Shown: positions 15,133 to 23,601 of the stretch, in pieces | Layout: the number at the start of each line of letters is the position of its first letter | Numbering within the stretch: position 1 is the stretch's first letter | Source: 55-13 sp037190145 | GTDB taxonomy: Bacteria > Armatimonadota > Fimbriimonadia > Fimbriimonadales > Fimbriimonadaceae | NCBI GenBank assembly: GCA_037190145.1 | Contig: JBBCJU010000010.1 | Location: 186,001-250,000, forward strand | Direction: 5' to 3' | DNA: 64,000 bases | Made by a program: the position numbers and the translations under genes | The notes under the pieces: generated by a model | Database searches by the model: none | What the model saw: the letters and a program-made list of their open reading frames with translations, nothing else | What the model was told of the DNA's origin: nothing

Positions 15133-17979
15133 ATGGACTTTCGTCAGACCCTGAATCTGCCTGATCCAGACTTCACTATTCCAATGAAGGCTGGCCTACC
15201 TACTCTTGAGCCGCAGATTCAAAAGATTTGGCATGAAGAGAACCTGTATCAGCAGATACTGGACAGTCGAAAGGATGCGCCCACCTTCATCTTGCATGAT
15301 GGTCCGCCCTATACGAATTCTCCCATCCATTTGGGGACCGCGCTTAACAAGACCTTGAAGGATTTTGTAGTGAAGTCTCGAACCATGATGGGGTTCCGTG
15401 CTCCCTATGTTCCAGGATTTGATACCCACGGTCTACCAATTGAGCAAGCGGTTACTAAGAAGTTTGCGGAGAAGAAGCAAACGCCAACAGGCAAAGAGCT
15501 ACGCGAAGCTTGCCGTGCCCACGTCGCGGAGTTTCTCAAGATTCAGTCCGACCAGTTCCAAAGACTGGGTGTACTAGGCTTTTGGGAAAAACCCTATGCC
15601 ACGCTTGATTTTGAGTTTGAGGCAGAGATTGTTCGCGTTTTCAAGAGGCTGGTAGAAGGAAACTACATTTATAAGGGCTTGCGCCCGACGATGTGGAGTC
15701 CAACTAGCCGTACGGCATTGGCGGATACGGAAATCGTCTACCACGATCATGTAAGCAAAGCCATTTATGTTCGCTTCCCGTTGCTGGATGATCCCAATAA
15801 GCTTTTTGTCCAGTATCCAAACCTGTACACCATTATCTGGACCACCACGCCTTGGACAATTCCGGCGAACTTGGCGGTCGCTTTCCATCCTGAGTTGACT
15901 TATGCCGTGGTCAAGGTTGGTGAAGATCACTACGTTCTGATCAAAGACTTGGTGGAGCGGGTTGCCGGTAAGGTGGGTTGGGCTCACTACGAAATCGTGG
16001 CGGAAATGGATGGCATTAACTTTGACCACGTTAAGTTTAAGCATCCGATCTTTGACCGACCTTCTTTGGGTGTTATGGCAGACTATGTGACTACCGAAGA
16101 TGGAACTGGCGTGGTGCATACGGCCCCTAGTCACGGGCGCGACGACTTCTACACCGGTCAAAAATACGGTTTGGAAGTCCCAAATACCGTTGATGAGCGC
16201 GGCTATCTAACGGTAGAAACGGGCGAGTTCAACGGAACCTATTATCGAGATTGTGACACCGTGGTTGTGGATCGACTTCGGGAAGTTGGCAATCTGCTTA
16301 GCGTGGAAGACTATGCCCACAGCTACCCCTATGCGGAGCGGGATAGCCAACCAATCATTTTCCGCGCTACTGAGCAGTGGTTTATCGGGATTGATCACCA
16401 CAACCTTCGGCAAGAAATGTTGGCTGCAATTGCCCCAATCCCCGTGGATGATTTCTTGGAAGATTCTGAGGGCACGGGCGTGTGTTGGGTTCCGGCGCAA
16501 GGCTACAACCGAATTGAGTCGATGGTTCGACATCGACCCGACTGGTGTATCTCTCGACAGAGACCTTGGGGAGTCGGTATCCCGATTTTCTACGGACGGG
16601 AAAGCCGAAAGCCAGTCATGGATCCAGAAGCCATTGAGGCCGTCGCTCAACTTATCGAGCGAGAAGGCTCAGATGCTTGGTTTGAGCGAGATGCTTCTGA
16701 AATTTTGCCACCCGGCTACGAGCACCCTGATACCGGTGAGACGGAGTTTGATAAAGAAACCGACACGCTTGATGTCTGGTTTGACTCGGGGTCTACATCC
16801 ATCGTGGTTTTGGAGAAGCAGGTCTGTGAGCAATGGGAAAGCCAAGAGCTCCGTTGGCCGGCTGACCTTTACTTGGAAGGTTCGGATCAGCATCGAGGTT
16901 GGTTCAACACTTCGTTGATTATCGGGACTGCTCTCAATGGAGAGCCCCCTTACCGTCAAGTTTTAACCCACGGATTTGTCACGGATGACCAAGGCCGAAA
17001 GATGTCAAAGCGGCTCGGCAATGTCATTGAGCCAGTTTGGGCTTGTGAGCAGTTTGGGGCAGATGTTCTTCGTTACTGGGTCGCAAGTGTGGACTACGTG
17101 AATGATGTTCCGTGCTCTGAAGCTTTGCTCAAACAGTTTAGCGACGGCTATCGCACGGTCCGAAACACTTTGCGATTCCTTCTCGGCAATCTGAGCGACT
17201 TTGAGGCAGTATGGGCGAATGGCTACCGATGCAATGGTGGCGCTAATCAACTACTGGAGCTAGATGAGTGGCTTGTCGAGCAGATTGATCTTTTGGTTGC
17301 TGATTGTGTAGATAAGTACCGGCGCTACGATTTCGGGGGCGTTATCACATCGATCCACAATTTCTGCGCCGTGGAACTCTCTCGGTTCTATCTGGATGCA
17401 ATCAAGGATCGAATGTACTGTGATGGCAAGGATTGGCCCTCTCGTCAATCAGGACAGGTGGCTTGCCACTATGCATTGATTCGACTCGTCAAGCTGTTGG
17501 CTCCGATCCTTGTTCATACTGCCGAAGAGACTTGGAAGCGAATTCCCGGAGCATCTGGGTCTGTGCACGTTGCTACCTTCGACGAACCCACCTCAGACCG
17601 ACTCTCTGAGATTGAGGGAAGCGCCTTGCAAACCCGGTTTGCGGCTCTTCTGGGCGAGCGCGCCGATGCCTTTGCAGTATTTGAGCCATGGAAGGTTGAG
17701 AACGGCGTCAAGGACAGCCAGGACGTCATTTTAAGTATTTCATCTGAAGGGGAAACCTACGAACTTTTGAAATCGTTTGATGCTGAAGAGTTGGCAAACT
17801 ATTTCAAGATGAGTTGGGTGGAATTGACAGCGGGGCCTGAGAGCTTCACGTTCCGAAAGAGTGACTTTGAAAAGTGCGAGCGATCACGCCTTCGACGCCC
17901 CGATGTGCAGTCGGTCACGATTGATGGCGAGTCTCATTTCCTAACGGCAAGAGATCGGCGGGCGGTAGGCATTGAGTAA
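15133..17979 (+). CDS. ileS: Isoleucyl-tRNA synthetase
   Basis: A 948-residue class Ia synthetase. HIGH motif as HLGT (H66), KMSKR at 623-627, an editing domain (FHPELTYAVVKVG, TEDGTGVVHTAPSHGRDD) and the helical anticodon-binding domain. It charges tRNA-Ile. Length is normal for the bacterial type. The C-terminal zinc finger is eroded: where other bacterial enzymes have CxxC...CxxC, this one has KCERSRLRRPDV and no second Cys pair. lspA starts inside its end (TTG at 17972), the common ileS-lspA order. It starts ATG at 15133, 29 nt after the Uma2 gene. Confidence 0.97.
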   Translation: MDFRQTLNLPDPDFTIPMKAGLPTLEPQIQKIWHEENLYQQILDSRKDAPTFILHDGPPYTNSPIHLGTALNKTLKDFVVKSRTMMGFRAPYVPGFDTHGLPIEQAVTKKFAEKKQTPTGKELREACRAHVAEFLKIQSDQFQRLGVLGFWEKPYATLDFEFEAEIVRVFKRLVEGNYIYKGLRPTMWSPTSRTALADTEIVYHDHVSKAIYVRFPLLDDPNKLFVQYPNLYTIIWTTTPWTIPANLAVAFHPELTYAVVKVGEDHYVLIKDLVERVAGKVGWAHYEIVAEMDGINFDHVKFKHPIFDRPSLGVMADYVTTEDGTGVVHTAPSHGRDDFYTGQKYGLEVPNTVDERGYLTVETGEFNGTYYRDCDTVVVDRLREVGNLLSVEDYAHSYPYAERDSQPIIFRATEQWFIGIDHHNLRQEMLAAIAPIPVDDFLEDSEGTGVCWVPAQGYNRIESMVRHRPDWCISRQRPWGVGIPIFYGRESRKPVMDPEAIEAVAQLIEREGSDAWFERDASEILPPGYEHPDTGETEFDKETDTLDVWFDSGSTSIVVLEKQVCEQWESQELRWPADLYLEGSDQHRGWFNTSLIIGTALNGEPPYRQVLTHGFVTDDQGRKMSKRLGNVIEPVWACEQFGADVLRYWVASVDYVNDVPCSEALLKQFSDGYRTVRNTLRFLLGNLSDFEAVWANGYRCNGGANQLLELDEWLVEQIDLLVADCVDKYRRYDFGGVITSIHNFCAVELSRFYLDAIKDRMYCDGKDWPSRQSGQVACHYALIRLVKLLAPILVHTAEETWKRIPGASGSVHVATFDEPTSDRLSEIEGSALQTRFAALLGERADAFAVFEPWKVENGVKDSQDVILSISSEGETYELLKSFDAEELANYFKMSWVELTAGPESFTFRKSDFEKCERSRLRRPDVQSVTIDGESHFLTARDRRAVGIE

Positions 17980-18517
17980 ACGCACCCTCTTTTGGGTGCT
18001 GTTTCTCGGCATGCTCGTCTTGGACCAAGCGGTTAAGTTCTGGGCCAGAGGCGCAGTAGATGGACGTGAAGGTGCATCTATTCACCCGCTCTGGCCGGGA
18101 GTCTTTGAACTAACCCTGGTCTATAACCGAGGCATCGCATTTGGCCAACTTCAAGGCTATGGAGTATTGCTGACTCCCATTGCGGTTATCATTGCGGGCG
18201 GAGCCATTTGGTACTCCACCAAGCATCCTCAAGCCTCTCGTCTCTATCACATCGTGGCGGCGCTTTTTGCCGCAGGGGCATTGGGCAATCTGATCGACCG
18301 ACTCTTTATGGGGAAGGTCACGGATATGTTTGACTTCCGTCTCATCGGTTTTCCCGTATTCAATATTGCGGACGCCTGTATTTCGGTGAGTGGCGTCATC
18401 ATGGTTTTGCTTTGGATCAAAGAAGCAATTGATGAGAAGAAGGGGCTGATCGCAGAATCGGCCCAAACTCCTGAAGCGGAGAGTACAGTTGACGCCTCTT
18501 CAGCCAGTCAGTCCTAG
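17972..18517 (+). CDS. lspA: Lipoprotein signal peptidase (signal peptidase II)
   Basis: A 181-residue inner-membrane aspartic protease with four hydrophobic segments. Catalytic-site motifs: VYNRGIAFG, GALGNLIDRL followed by VTDMFDF (first Asp region) and FNIADACI (second Asp). It cleaves prolipoproteins after diacylglyceryl modification, and lipobox proteins are indeed present in this window (MsrA at 36436 and the protein at 60015). TTG start overlapping ileS by 8 nt. The C-terminal ~25 residues (AESAQTPEAESTVDASSAS) form a non-conserved tail. Confidence 0.95.
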   Translation: MSKRTLFWVLFLGMLVLDQAVKFWARGAVDGREGASIHPLWPGVFELTLVYNRGIAFGQLQGYGVLLTPIAVIIAGGAIWYSTKHPQASRLYHIVAALFAAGALGNLIDRLFMGKVTDMFDFRLIGFPVFNIADACISVSGVIMVLLWIKEAIDEKKGLIAESAQTPEAESTVDASSASQS

Positions 18518-18559
18518 TTAGACTCCATTTGTCATAGGAAGCCTCTCACAATAGGAGGG

Positions 18560-19444
18560 GTGTCTTTTGGCGCATTTCTGATTATCTTATCTTCCCTGGC
18601 TTTTGGTACGTTGGCGCTCTTTGCCCAACGATCCTATGAAGCTGGGTTTGGACAGGTAACGCTCCTGATGACTCGATTTGGCATCGCCACCCTTCTCCTC
18701 TTGGCGCTTGCCGCTTGGAAAAAACCTACTTGGCCAAAGAAGGCAAAGGTGAAAGGGCTGCTCTTAATGGGAGCACTGTACGTTGGTCAATCGTATACGT
18801 TCTTTGCCGCATTGAAGCACGTTCCGGCTAGCATGGTCTCGCTCCTGCTTTACCTCTATCCTGGGATCGTGACTGTAGCCGCGGTGATCTTTTTTCAGGA
18901 GCGGATGTACGCTCGAAAGTGGATTGCGGTTGGATTGGCGATCATGGGTTCGGTGCTGATCGTTGGAGTTTCCGGGAAGGCCAACTTGCCGGGCATCTTG
19001 TTTGGAGTGGGGACGGCGGTTTTTTACTCGGCCTATCTACTGGTTGGGTCTCGAGTGCTTGAAGGCGTGGATTCACTGGCCTCCTCCACGATTGTGATGG
19101 CAGTGGCGACGGTAGTTTACGCACTCTTTGCGCTCTTGCAAGGATTCCAGTTTCCAAGTCAATCTGTGGGTTGGACGTGGGCGATTCTCCTTGCAATCGT
19201 GCCTACTTTTATCGCGGTGAGCACCCTTCTCGCAGGATTGGAGCGCATTGGACCCGTTGCGACTTCTACATTAGCTGCAGTGGAACCCCTCGCGACCGCG
19301 GCCCTGTCTGTGGCTTTTCTTGGGGAACGCATGGGGGTCATCCAAGTGTTAGGCGGAGCATGTATTCTCGCCGCGGTCTTCATTCTGGCCAAGGCCGCCA
19401 CGCGTCCAGACCCGCCACAAGCGGTATCATCAGCCTCAGTTTGA
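18560..19444 (+). CDS. EamA/DMT superfamily transporter
   Basis: A 294-residue membrane protein with about ten hydrophobic helices arranged as two EamA repeats; the second begins near LPGILFGVGTAVFYSAYLLV and ends in LGERMGVIQVLGGACILAAV. Such proteins export amino acids, nucleobases or other metabolites. The start is a GTG at 18560 with AGGAGG only 1 nt upstream, which is tighter than usual; no better in-frame start is seen nearby. Its stop overlaps the TTG start of the GT2 gene. Substrate unknown. Confidence 0.82.
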   Translation: MSFGAFLIILSSLAFGTLALFAQRSYEAGFGQVTLLMTRFGIATLLLLALAAWKKPTWPKKAKVKGLLLMGALYVGQSYTFFAALKHVPASMVSLLLYLYPGIVTVAAVIFFQERMYARKWIAVGLAIMGSVLIVGVSGKANLPGILFGVGTAVFYSAYLLVGSRVLEGVDSLASSTIVMAVATVVYALFALLQGFQFPSQSVGWTWAILLAIVPTFIAVSTLLAGLERIGPVATSTLAAVEPLATAALSVAFLGERMGVIQVLGGACILAAVFILAKAATRPDPPQAVSSASV

Positions 19445-20175
19445 GCCTCCCGCACCTGTCCGTGGTTGTTCCCGCCTATAACGAGGAAGATCGAATCCGC
19501 CCATCCCTTGAGCGTTTGGCGGAGTATTACAGTGCCCAGGATTATCCTTGGGACGTGGCGGTGGTGAGTGATGGCAGTAAGGACTCAACGAACAAGATTG
19601 TAGAGGAGTTTGTGGCAACTCACTCCAACTTTAAGTTGGTTGCCTATTCTCCAAACCGAGGCAAAGGGTATGCGGTTAGGAAGGGCATACTTGAGGCGGC
19701 GGGCGATTGGATCCTGTTTTGTGATGCCGACTTGGCCACGCCTCAGGAGGAAACCGATAAGCTCCTAAAACACATGCACGACGGAGCGGATGTTGCCATC
19801 GGAAGTCGACCGCTCAAAGACAGCAAACTAGAGATTCGTCAGCCTTGGTACCGAGAATTCCTGGGAAGGTGTTTTAACAAGGCCGTTCAAACGTTGGCGA
19901 TTAAAGGGATTGACGATACGCAGTGCGGATTTAAGATGTTCACTCGTGCCTCTGCGCAAGATATCTTTTCACGCTGTAAGTTAGATGGTTTCTCCTTTGA
20001 TTTTGAGGCTCTGATGATTGCACGAGACCTGGGCTACCGAATCGATGAAGTTCCGATCCGTTGGTCACATCAGGAAGGTTCAAAAGTGGTTCTTCTACGC
20101 GATGGGCCTCGAATGTTAAGAGACCTGGTGAAGTTGCGAATGAAGGGCAAAAAAGCACGACTAGGTAAGGATTGA
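19441..20175 (+). CDS. Family 2 glycosyltransferase (polyprenyl-phosphate glycosyltransferase-like)
   Basis: A 244-residue GT2 enzyme: LSVVVPAYNEEDRI, VVSDGSKDSTN, and DADLATP as the DxD metal site. IDDTQCGFKMFTR is characteristic of the dolichyl-phosphate glucosyltransferase (ALG5/GtrB-like) branch, so it likely loads a sugar on polyprenyl phosphate at the membrane. The frame runs far upstream, but that part is antisense-like noise inside the transporter gene; the TTG at 19441 overlaps the transporter stop and gives a normal N-terminus. The methyltransferase gene overlaps its end by 4 nt. Confidence 0.85.
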   Translation: MSLPHLSVVVPAYNEEDRIRPSLERLAEYYSAQDYPWDVAVVSDGSKDSTNKIVEEFVATHSNFKLVAYSPNRGKGYAVRKGILEAAGDWILFCDADLATPQEETDKLLKHMHDGADVAIGSRPLKDSKLEIRQPWYREFLGRCFNKAVQTLAIKGIDDTQCGFKMFTRASAQDIFSRCKLDGFSFDFEALMIARDLGYRIDEVPIRWSHQEGSKVVLLRDGPRMLRDLVKLRMKGKKARLGKD

Positions 20176-20909
20176 ACGCCGAAGAGTACGTAAAGATGCA
20201 CGATCTGGAGGACCACTACTGGTGGTTCGTAGGGCGTCGTTGGCTGGCGATCAGCCTGTTGAACAAATACGTTCAAGTTCAATGTCCATACCAGACGCTT
20301 GATCTAGGCTGTGGCACGGGCGTAGTTTCGAAGGATGTTCAACCAGTGGCCAAGACTTGGGGTTTAGACTTTAGCCTTCAGGCTTTGGAGTTTTGCCAGG
20401 AAAGAGGCCTTAAAAACTTAACCCAGGGTGATGCTGAGCACTTGCCCTATCAATCCAATTCATTCGATGCGATCATCTCTTTGGATGTCTTTGAACATCT
20501 GCGTGATGACGAGGCGGCTTTTCAGGAGGCTTGTCGAGTTTTGAAACCTGGGGGCACCTTGGTTTTAAGTGTCCCCGCTTTTCGCACGTTATGGGGGCCG
20601 CATGATGTCGCCCTTCATCACTTCCGGCGATATCGCAGAGGAGAAGTGCGTCGAAAGTTGGAGGCGGCGGGGTTCGAGATTGATTTAAACTCCTACTCTG
20701 TTTTTGTCCTTTTTCCTCTGGTTGTCCTCAGTCGGTTGTTGGAAAAACTGAAACGTGGACCGGCCAAAGCATCCTTGCCGCGAGTCCCCGAGTGGCTGAA
20801 TCAATTTTTGATTGGGATTCAGCGGATGGAGTCTTCTATGATTCTCAAACTAGGGAGCTTGCCCTGGGGCAGTAGTGTTGTAACAGTTGCGCGAAAGCCG
20901 AACCTTTAG
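20172..20909 (+). CDS. Class I SAM-dependent methyltransferase
   Basis: A 245-residue methyltransferase with an N-terminal HDLEDHYWWFVGRR block typical of sugar/lipid-associated methyltransferases, motif I TLDLGCGTGVVSK, ISLDVFEHL and CRVLKPGGTLVLSVP. A hydrophobic stretch near residue 180 (FVLFPLVVLSRLL) suggests membrane contact. TTG start overlapping the GT2 stop, so the pair probably modifies the same lipid-linked sugar; that is inference. Exact substrate unknown. Confidence 0.82.
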   Translation: MNAEEYVKMHDLEDHYWWFVGRRWLAISLLNKYVQVQCPYQTLDLGCGTGVVSKDVQPVAKTWGLDFSLQALEFCQERGLKNLTQGDAEHLPYQSNSFDAIISLDVFEHLRDDEAAFQEACRVLKPGGTLVLSVPAFRTLWGPHDVALHHFRRYRRGEVRRKLEAAGFEIDLNSYSVFVLFPLVVLSRLLEKLKRGPAKASLPRVPEWLNQFLIGIQRMESSMILKLGSLPWGSSVVTVARKPNL

Positions 20910-20936
20910 CCTTAGCGTATGTTGTTCACAACCGCG

Positions 20937-20942
20937 TAGAAT
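20937..20942 (+). promoter_or_regulatory. -10-like hexamer TAGAAT before mqnA
   Basis: TAGAAT ends 6 nt before the mqnA ATG (20949) with no Shine-Dalgarno sequence between. Suggests a leaderless transcript; the -35 is not evident. Confidence 0.45.
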
Positions 20943-20948
20943 CAACAT

Positions 20949-21794
20949 ATGAGCTATACCGTCGGGTGCGTCCCATACGTGAACGCGATCCCGCTTGTCG
21001 AGATGTTTGAAGAGATGGGGGCAGCAAGTCCGGTGAAGGTCATTTACCGCGTCCCTTCTAAGCTTCCTGCACTCCTTGAGTCTGGTGAAGCGCAAGCAAT
21101 CCTTGTCTCGTCTGTGGACTCGCTAAGAACTCCAAACAGAAAGATGGCTGAAGGAGTCTGTATTGGCTCCCAACAACAGGTCAAAAGCGTCCGCCTGTTT
21201 TCAAAAGTTCCTTTTGGCGAGATCAAAACGTTGGCCCTAGACGCTAGTTCGATGACGAGTAATCGCTTAGCTCAGATTCTATTGCGGGAGAGTTTTGGAG
21301 TCAGTCCAGAGACGATCACTCGAAAGCCGGACCTCAACACTATGCTGGAAGAGGCAGACGCCTGTGTCTTGATCGGTGATATTGGCATGATGTCCGATGG
21401 AACGGGGCTTCATGTTCTTGATCTTGGTGAAGCTTGGTACAGGCTAACGGGGAAGCCGTTTGTATGGGCGGCGTGGATTGGAGGCGAGGGCTTAAGTCCA
21501 GACCTTGTATGGTGGCTACAGCGAGCAGCGGCTTGTGCAGGGAATACGGAAGCCGGTGAACCCTACTATATTTGGAAAAACCGCGAATCTATGGTCCAGC
21601 GTGCGATGAGTCAAGCCAATTGGCCTGAGGAAACCGCCAAAGATTATTTTGAAAATGTGATGGCATACCGCATGACATCAAGGATGATTGAAGGGCTTCG
21701 GGAGTACCAATTGCGCCTTCAGAAGAATGGCTTTGATGATGCAATCCATTTTCCCGATCTGGTTCCGGCAGGTGAGGCTGCAGTTTCCGGTTAA
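20949..21794 (+). CDS. mqnA: Chorismate dehydratase MqnA
   Basis: A 281-residue periplasmic-binding-fold enzyme of the futalosine pathway of menaquinone synthesis; it dehydrates chorismate to 3-enolpyruvoyl-benzoate. Characteristic pieces: GCVPYVNAIPL at the N-terminus, AILVSSVDSLR, KSVRLFSKVP, LALDASSMTSNRLAQILL and DIGM. Length is normal. No other mqn gene is next to it. It is its own transcription unit, with a -10-like TAGAAT 6 nt before the ATG. This implies menaquinone-based respiration, matching the ccm genes. Confidence 0.9.
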   Translation: MSYTVGCVPYVNAIPLVEMFEEMGAASPVKVIYRVPSKLPALLESGEAQAILVSSVDSLRTPNRKMAEGVCIGSQQQVKSVRLFSKVPFGEIKTLALDASSMTSNRLAQILLRESFGVSPETITRKPDLNTMLEEADACVLIGDIGMMSDGTGLHVLDLGEAWYRLTGKPFVWAAWIGGEGLSPDLVWWLQRAAACAGNTEAGEPYYIWKNRESMVQRAMSQANWPEETAKDYFENVMAYRMTSRMIEGLREYQLRLQKNGFDDAIHFPDLVPAGEAAVSG

Positions 21795-21820
21795 GCCTCA
21801 CTCTGTCCCTAACAGCCTGT

Positions 21821-22390
21821 TCAGAAAGCCTTTTGCCACTTCTGAATCTTGACTTTGTGAGAACTCGGGATAGATTGCATTAGGGCGTCTTGTGTTGCCC
21901 AAGTGACAATGCTGATGATCTCCTCAGGAAGGGAGACGTTGTTTCCCCAGATAGAACCTAGATAGCCAGGAATGAAGGCGAGCTCTGCAAGCACCTCATG
22001 AGTGTCTCGTTCAAGGTCTTCTTGCTGGCCGGGGTCTGAGAACCGCATGGCAAAGCTTGCGAAGGCGCCGATGGGAGCTTCTTCAAAAGAGATACCGTGT
22101 TTGTTCTTTGGAGACATACCAGCAACATCTGGTGGATCAATGGTAACGCTGGCAACCAGTGGACCTACTTTTGATTGCATCAAAGCCTCCAGCGCATCAT
22201 CAGCTGCCTCTTGGTTTGGGTAGCGCATGATCTGCATGAGCCCCCCATCTGGCTCTAGGGATCGCCATGTGGAAATTCCTAAAAGCCCTTTCTTGTTTGC
22301 CTCTAAGGCCAATAGCTCATTTCGGTAGCTCTGAAGTAGCGCATCCGTAGCCATTACACGAAGCCGGGCGATCACAAGAAGTTCAGACAT
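21821..22390 (-). CDS. Duplicated ferredoxin-fold protein (antibiotic biosynthesis monooxygenase-like)
   Basis: A 189-residue soluble protein with two similar halves. Each starts with a beta strand then helix-strand pattern as in ABM-type dimeric alpha-beta barrels: first half LLVIARLRVMATDALLQSYR and GGLMQIMRYPNQEAADDAL; second half ASFAMRFSDPGQQEDLERD and IISIVTWATQDALMQSI. No catalytic residues are defined in this family, so an enzymatic role is not assured; heme or small-ligand binding is also possible. A weak AAGAAT hexamer lies 7 nt before its ATG. Convergent with mqnA. Confidence 0.55.
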   Translation of the reverse strand: MSELLVIARLRVMATDALLQSYRNELLALEANKKGLLGISTWRSLEPDGGLMQIMRYPNQEAADDALEALMQSKVGPLVASVTIDPPDVAGMSPKNKHGISFEEAPIGAFASFAMRFSDPGQQEDLERDTHEVLAELAFIPGYLGSIWGNNVSLPEEIISIVTWATQDALMQSIPSSHKVKIQKWQKAF

Positions 22391-22631
22391 TTGATCTATT
22401 CTTGCATGCCAAAAGCATTGACTAGTGGACCGACCTAATCAAAAAGATAGAAATTGGGACATCACCTAGTCTCTGGTGCTTATAGGGAAGCAATTTCGCC
22501 GTTTTTTAGGTGTGACCCTGAGGACTCGATTTGAAACTCCCATATTTTTGCTAGGTTAAGCGGGATTCAGTGCATGGAATTAGACAAGCACGGGAGCAAC
22601 CCGTACCGCATTTGGAGGAGAACCAAAAAGC
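22391..22631. promoter_or_regulatory. Upstream region of the first prepilin gene
   Basis: A 240-base leader/promoter region. It contains a short hairpin ACGGG-AGCAA-CCCGT (22590-22604) and a strong ribosome site GGAGGAG (22614-22620), 11 nt before the ATG. TTGAAA at 22531 is a possible -35 but no good -10 pairs with it. No sigma-54 (GG-N10-GC) promoter could be placed with confidence. Confidence 0.45.
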
Positions 22632-22991
22632 ATGAATCGAATTCGAAAGTCAAAGGGTTTCACCCTAGTTGAGATTATGATCGTTGTTTTGATCATCGGT
22701 ATTTTGATGGCTATCGCTGTACCGAACTTTATCAAGGCCCGATCTAACAGCCGACTTCAGACTGTTGTGTCTAACCTGAAGCAGATTGAGTCTGCTAAGG
22801 AGCAGTGGGCCATGGAGACTGGGCAGAATGCATCTGCTACACCGACCCAGGCAAACTTGACCCCAACTTACATGAAGCAGTGGCCAACCGGACCGGTAGC
22901 TGGTACATATTCACCCGAAGATATGTCTACCGCGCCTACGTTCGAGACAAAGAACGCAGACGCTTGGAAGGCTGACCCATCTGGCCTCTAA
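22632..22991 (+). CDS. Type IV pilin / pseudopilin (class III signal)
   Basis: A 119-residue prepilin. The leader MNRIRKSKG is followed by FTLVEIMIVVLIIGILMAI, so the prepilin peptidase would cut after G9 and methylate F10; E14 is the conserved Glu5 of the mature protein. The body is short (SNLKQIESAKEQWAMETGQ) with few cysteines. A strong ribosome site and a perfect 11-bp terminator hairpin around the gene suggest high expression, as for a major pilin. It is 161 nt upstream of a second prepilin gene. The pilus machinery genes lie 27 kb away. Confidence 0.9.
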   Translation: MNRIRKSKGFTLVEIMIVVLIIGILMAIAVPNFIKARSNSRLQTVVSNLKQIESAKEQWAMETGQNASATPTQANLTPTYMKQWPTGPVAGTYSPEDMSTAPTFETKNADAWKADPSGL

Positions 22992-23015
22992 GCTAGCACT
23001 AGCTTAACAACTTAT

Positions 23016-23051
23016 ATGCGACTCTCACTGTCGAGAGTCGCATTTTCTTTT
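23016..23051 (+). terminator. Strong hairpin terminator after the first prepilin
   Basis: Perfect 11-bp stem: ATGCGACTCTC (23016-23026), loop ACTGTC, GAGAGTCGCAT (23033-23043), followed by a TTTTCTTTT run. Rho-independent by all signs. Confidence 0.92.
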
Positions 23052-23151
23052 GCATTAAGATGGTGGAAACTCGCAATCTTCGCAGGATCGTCTAGGGCAA
23101 AGCTGCGGAATGGATGGGTTACTGAGAATAACAAAGTCCAGGTGCATTTAA

Positions 23152-23511
23152 ATGGAAATCAAGAAGACTAAAGCATTTACCTTGGTAGAAATTATGATCG
23201 TCGTTTTGATCATTGGAATATTGATGGCCATTGCAGTTCCTCAGTTTGTGACGGCAAGGACGAACAGTCGTCAAAAAACCGTGATCTCTAACCTGCGACA
23301 AATTGATGGCGCCAAAGAACGCTGGGCGATGGAAGATGGTAGAGCAACTGGAGCAGCTTGTTTGCCCACCGACTTGTCTCCGGCTTACATCAAAACCTTT
23401 CCGACGAACTCACCCGTAAACGGAACCTATCTACCTAACCCTGTAGGTTCAGAACCAACGTTTTTAACCAAATCCCAGTATGACTGGGCTACTAATCCAA
23501 CTGGACTTTAG
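23152..23511 (+). CDS. Type IV pilin / pseudopilin paralogue with Ala at the cleavage site
   Basis: A 119-residue prepilin clearly duplicated from the preceding gene: identical length, the same IMIVVLIIGILMAIAVP core, and matching SNLRQIDGAKERWAMEDGR. The leader is MEIKKTKA, so the residue before Phe is Ala rather than the usual Gly; E13 (mature Glu5) is kept. AGGTG 8 nt before the ATG is a weak ribosome site. It has its own terminator, so it is a separate unit from the first gene. Alternatives: minor pilin or type II secretion pseudopilin. Confidence 0.88.
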   Translation: MEIKKTKAFTLVEIMIVVLIIGILMAIAVPQFVTARTNSRQKTVISNLRQIDGAKERWAMEDGRATGAACLPTDLSPAYIKTFPTNSPVNGTYLPNPVGSEPTFLTKSQYDWATNPTGL

Positions 23512-23521
23512 GCATCTGAAG

Positions 23522-23560
23522 AGCCCACTGCACAGAATGTGCGGTGGGCTTTTTTGTTTT
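23522..23560 (+). terminator. Hairpin terminator after the second prepilin
   Basis: AGCCCAC (23522-23528) pairs with GTGGGCT (23544-23550), with an inner CACA-GAA-TGTG stem, followed by TTTTTTGTTTTTG. Confidence 0.92.
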
Positions 23561-23601
23561 TGCTGCCTCCAAATTGGGCATGAGTCCGTACATATCTAGC
23601 G

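Noticed and set aside
19171..19440. Long N-terminal extension of the GT2 gene
   Set aside because: It overlaps the DMT transporter in a different frame, rich in Arg, Gly and Ser without family match; the TTG at 19441 gives a normal GT2 N-terminus.
22391..22631. Cyclic-di-GMP (GEMM) riboswitch before the first prepilin
   Set aside because: A small hairpin with AGCAA is present, but the conserved GGGACGCAAAGCC-type core of GEMM is missing.
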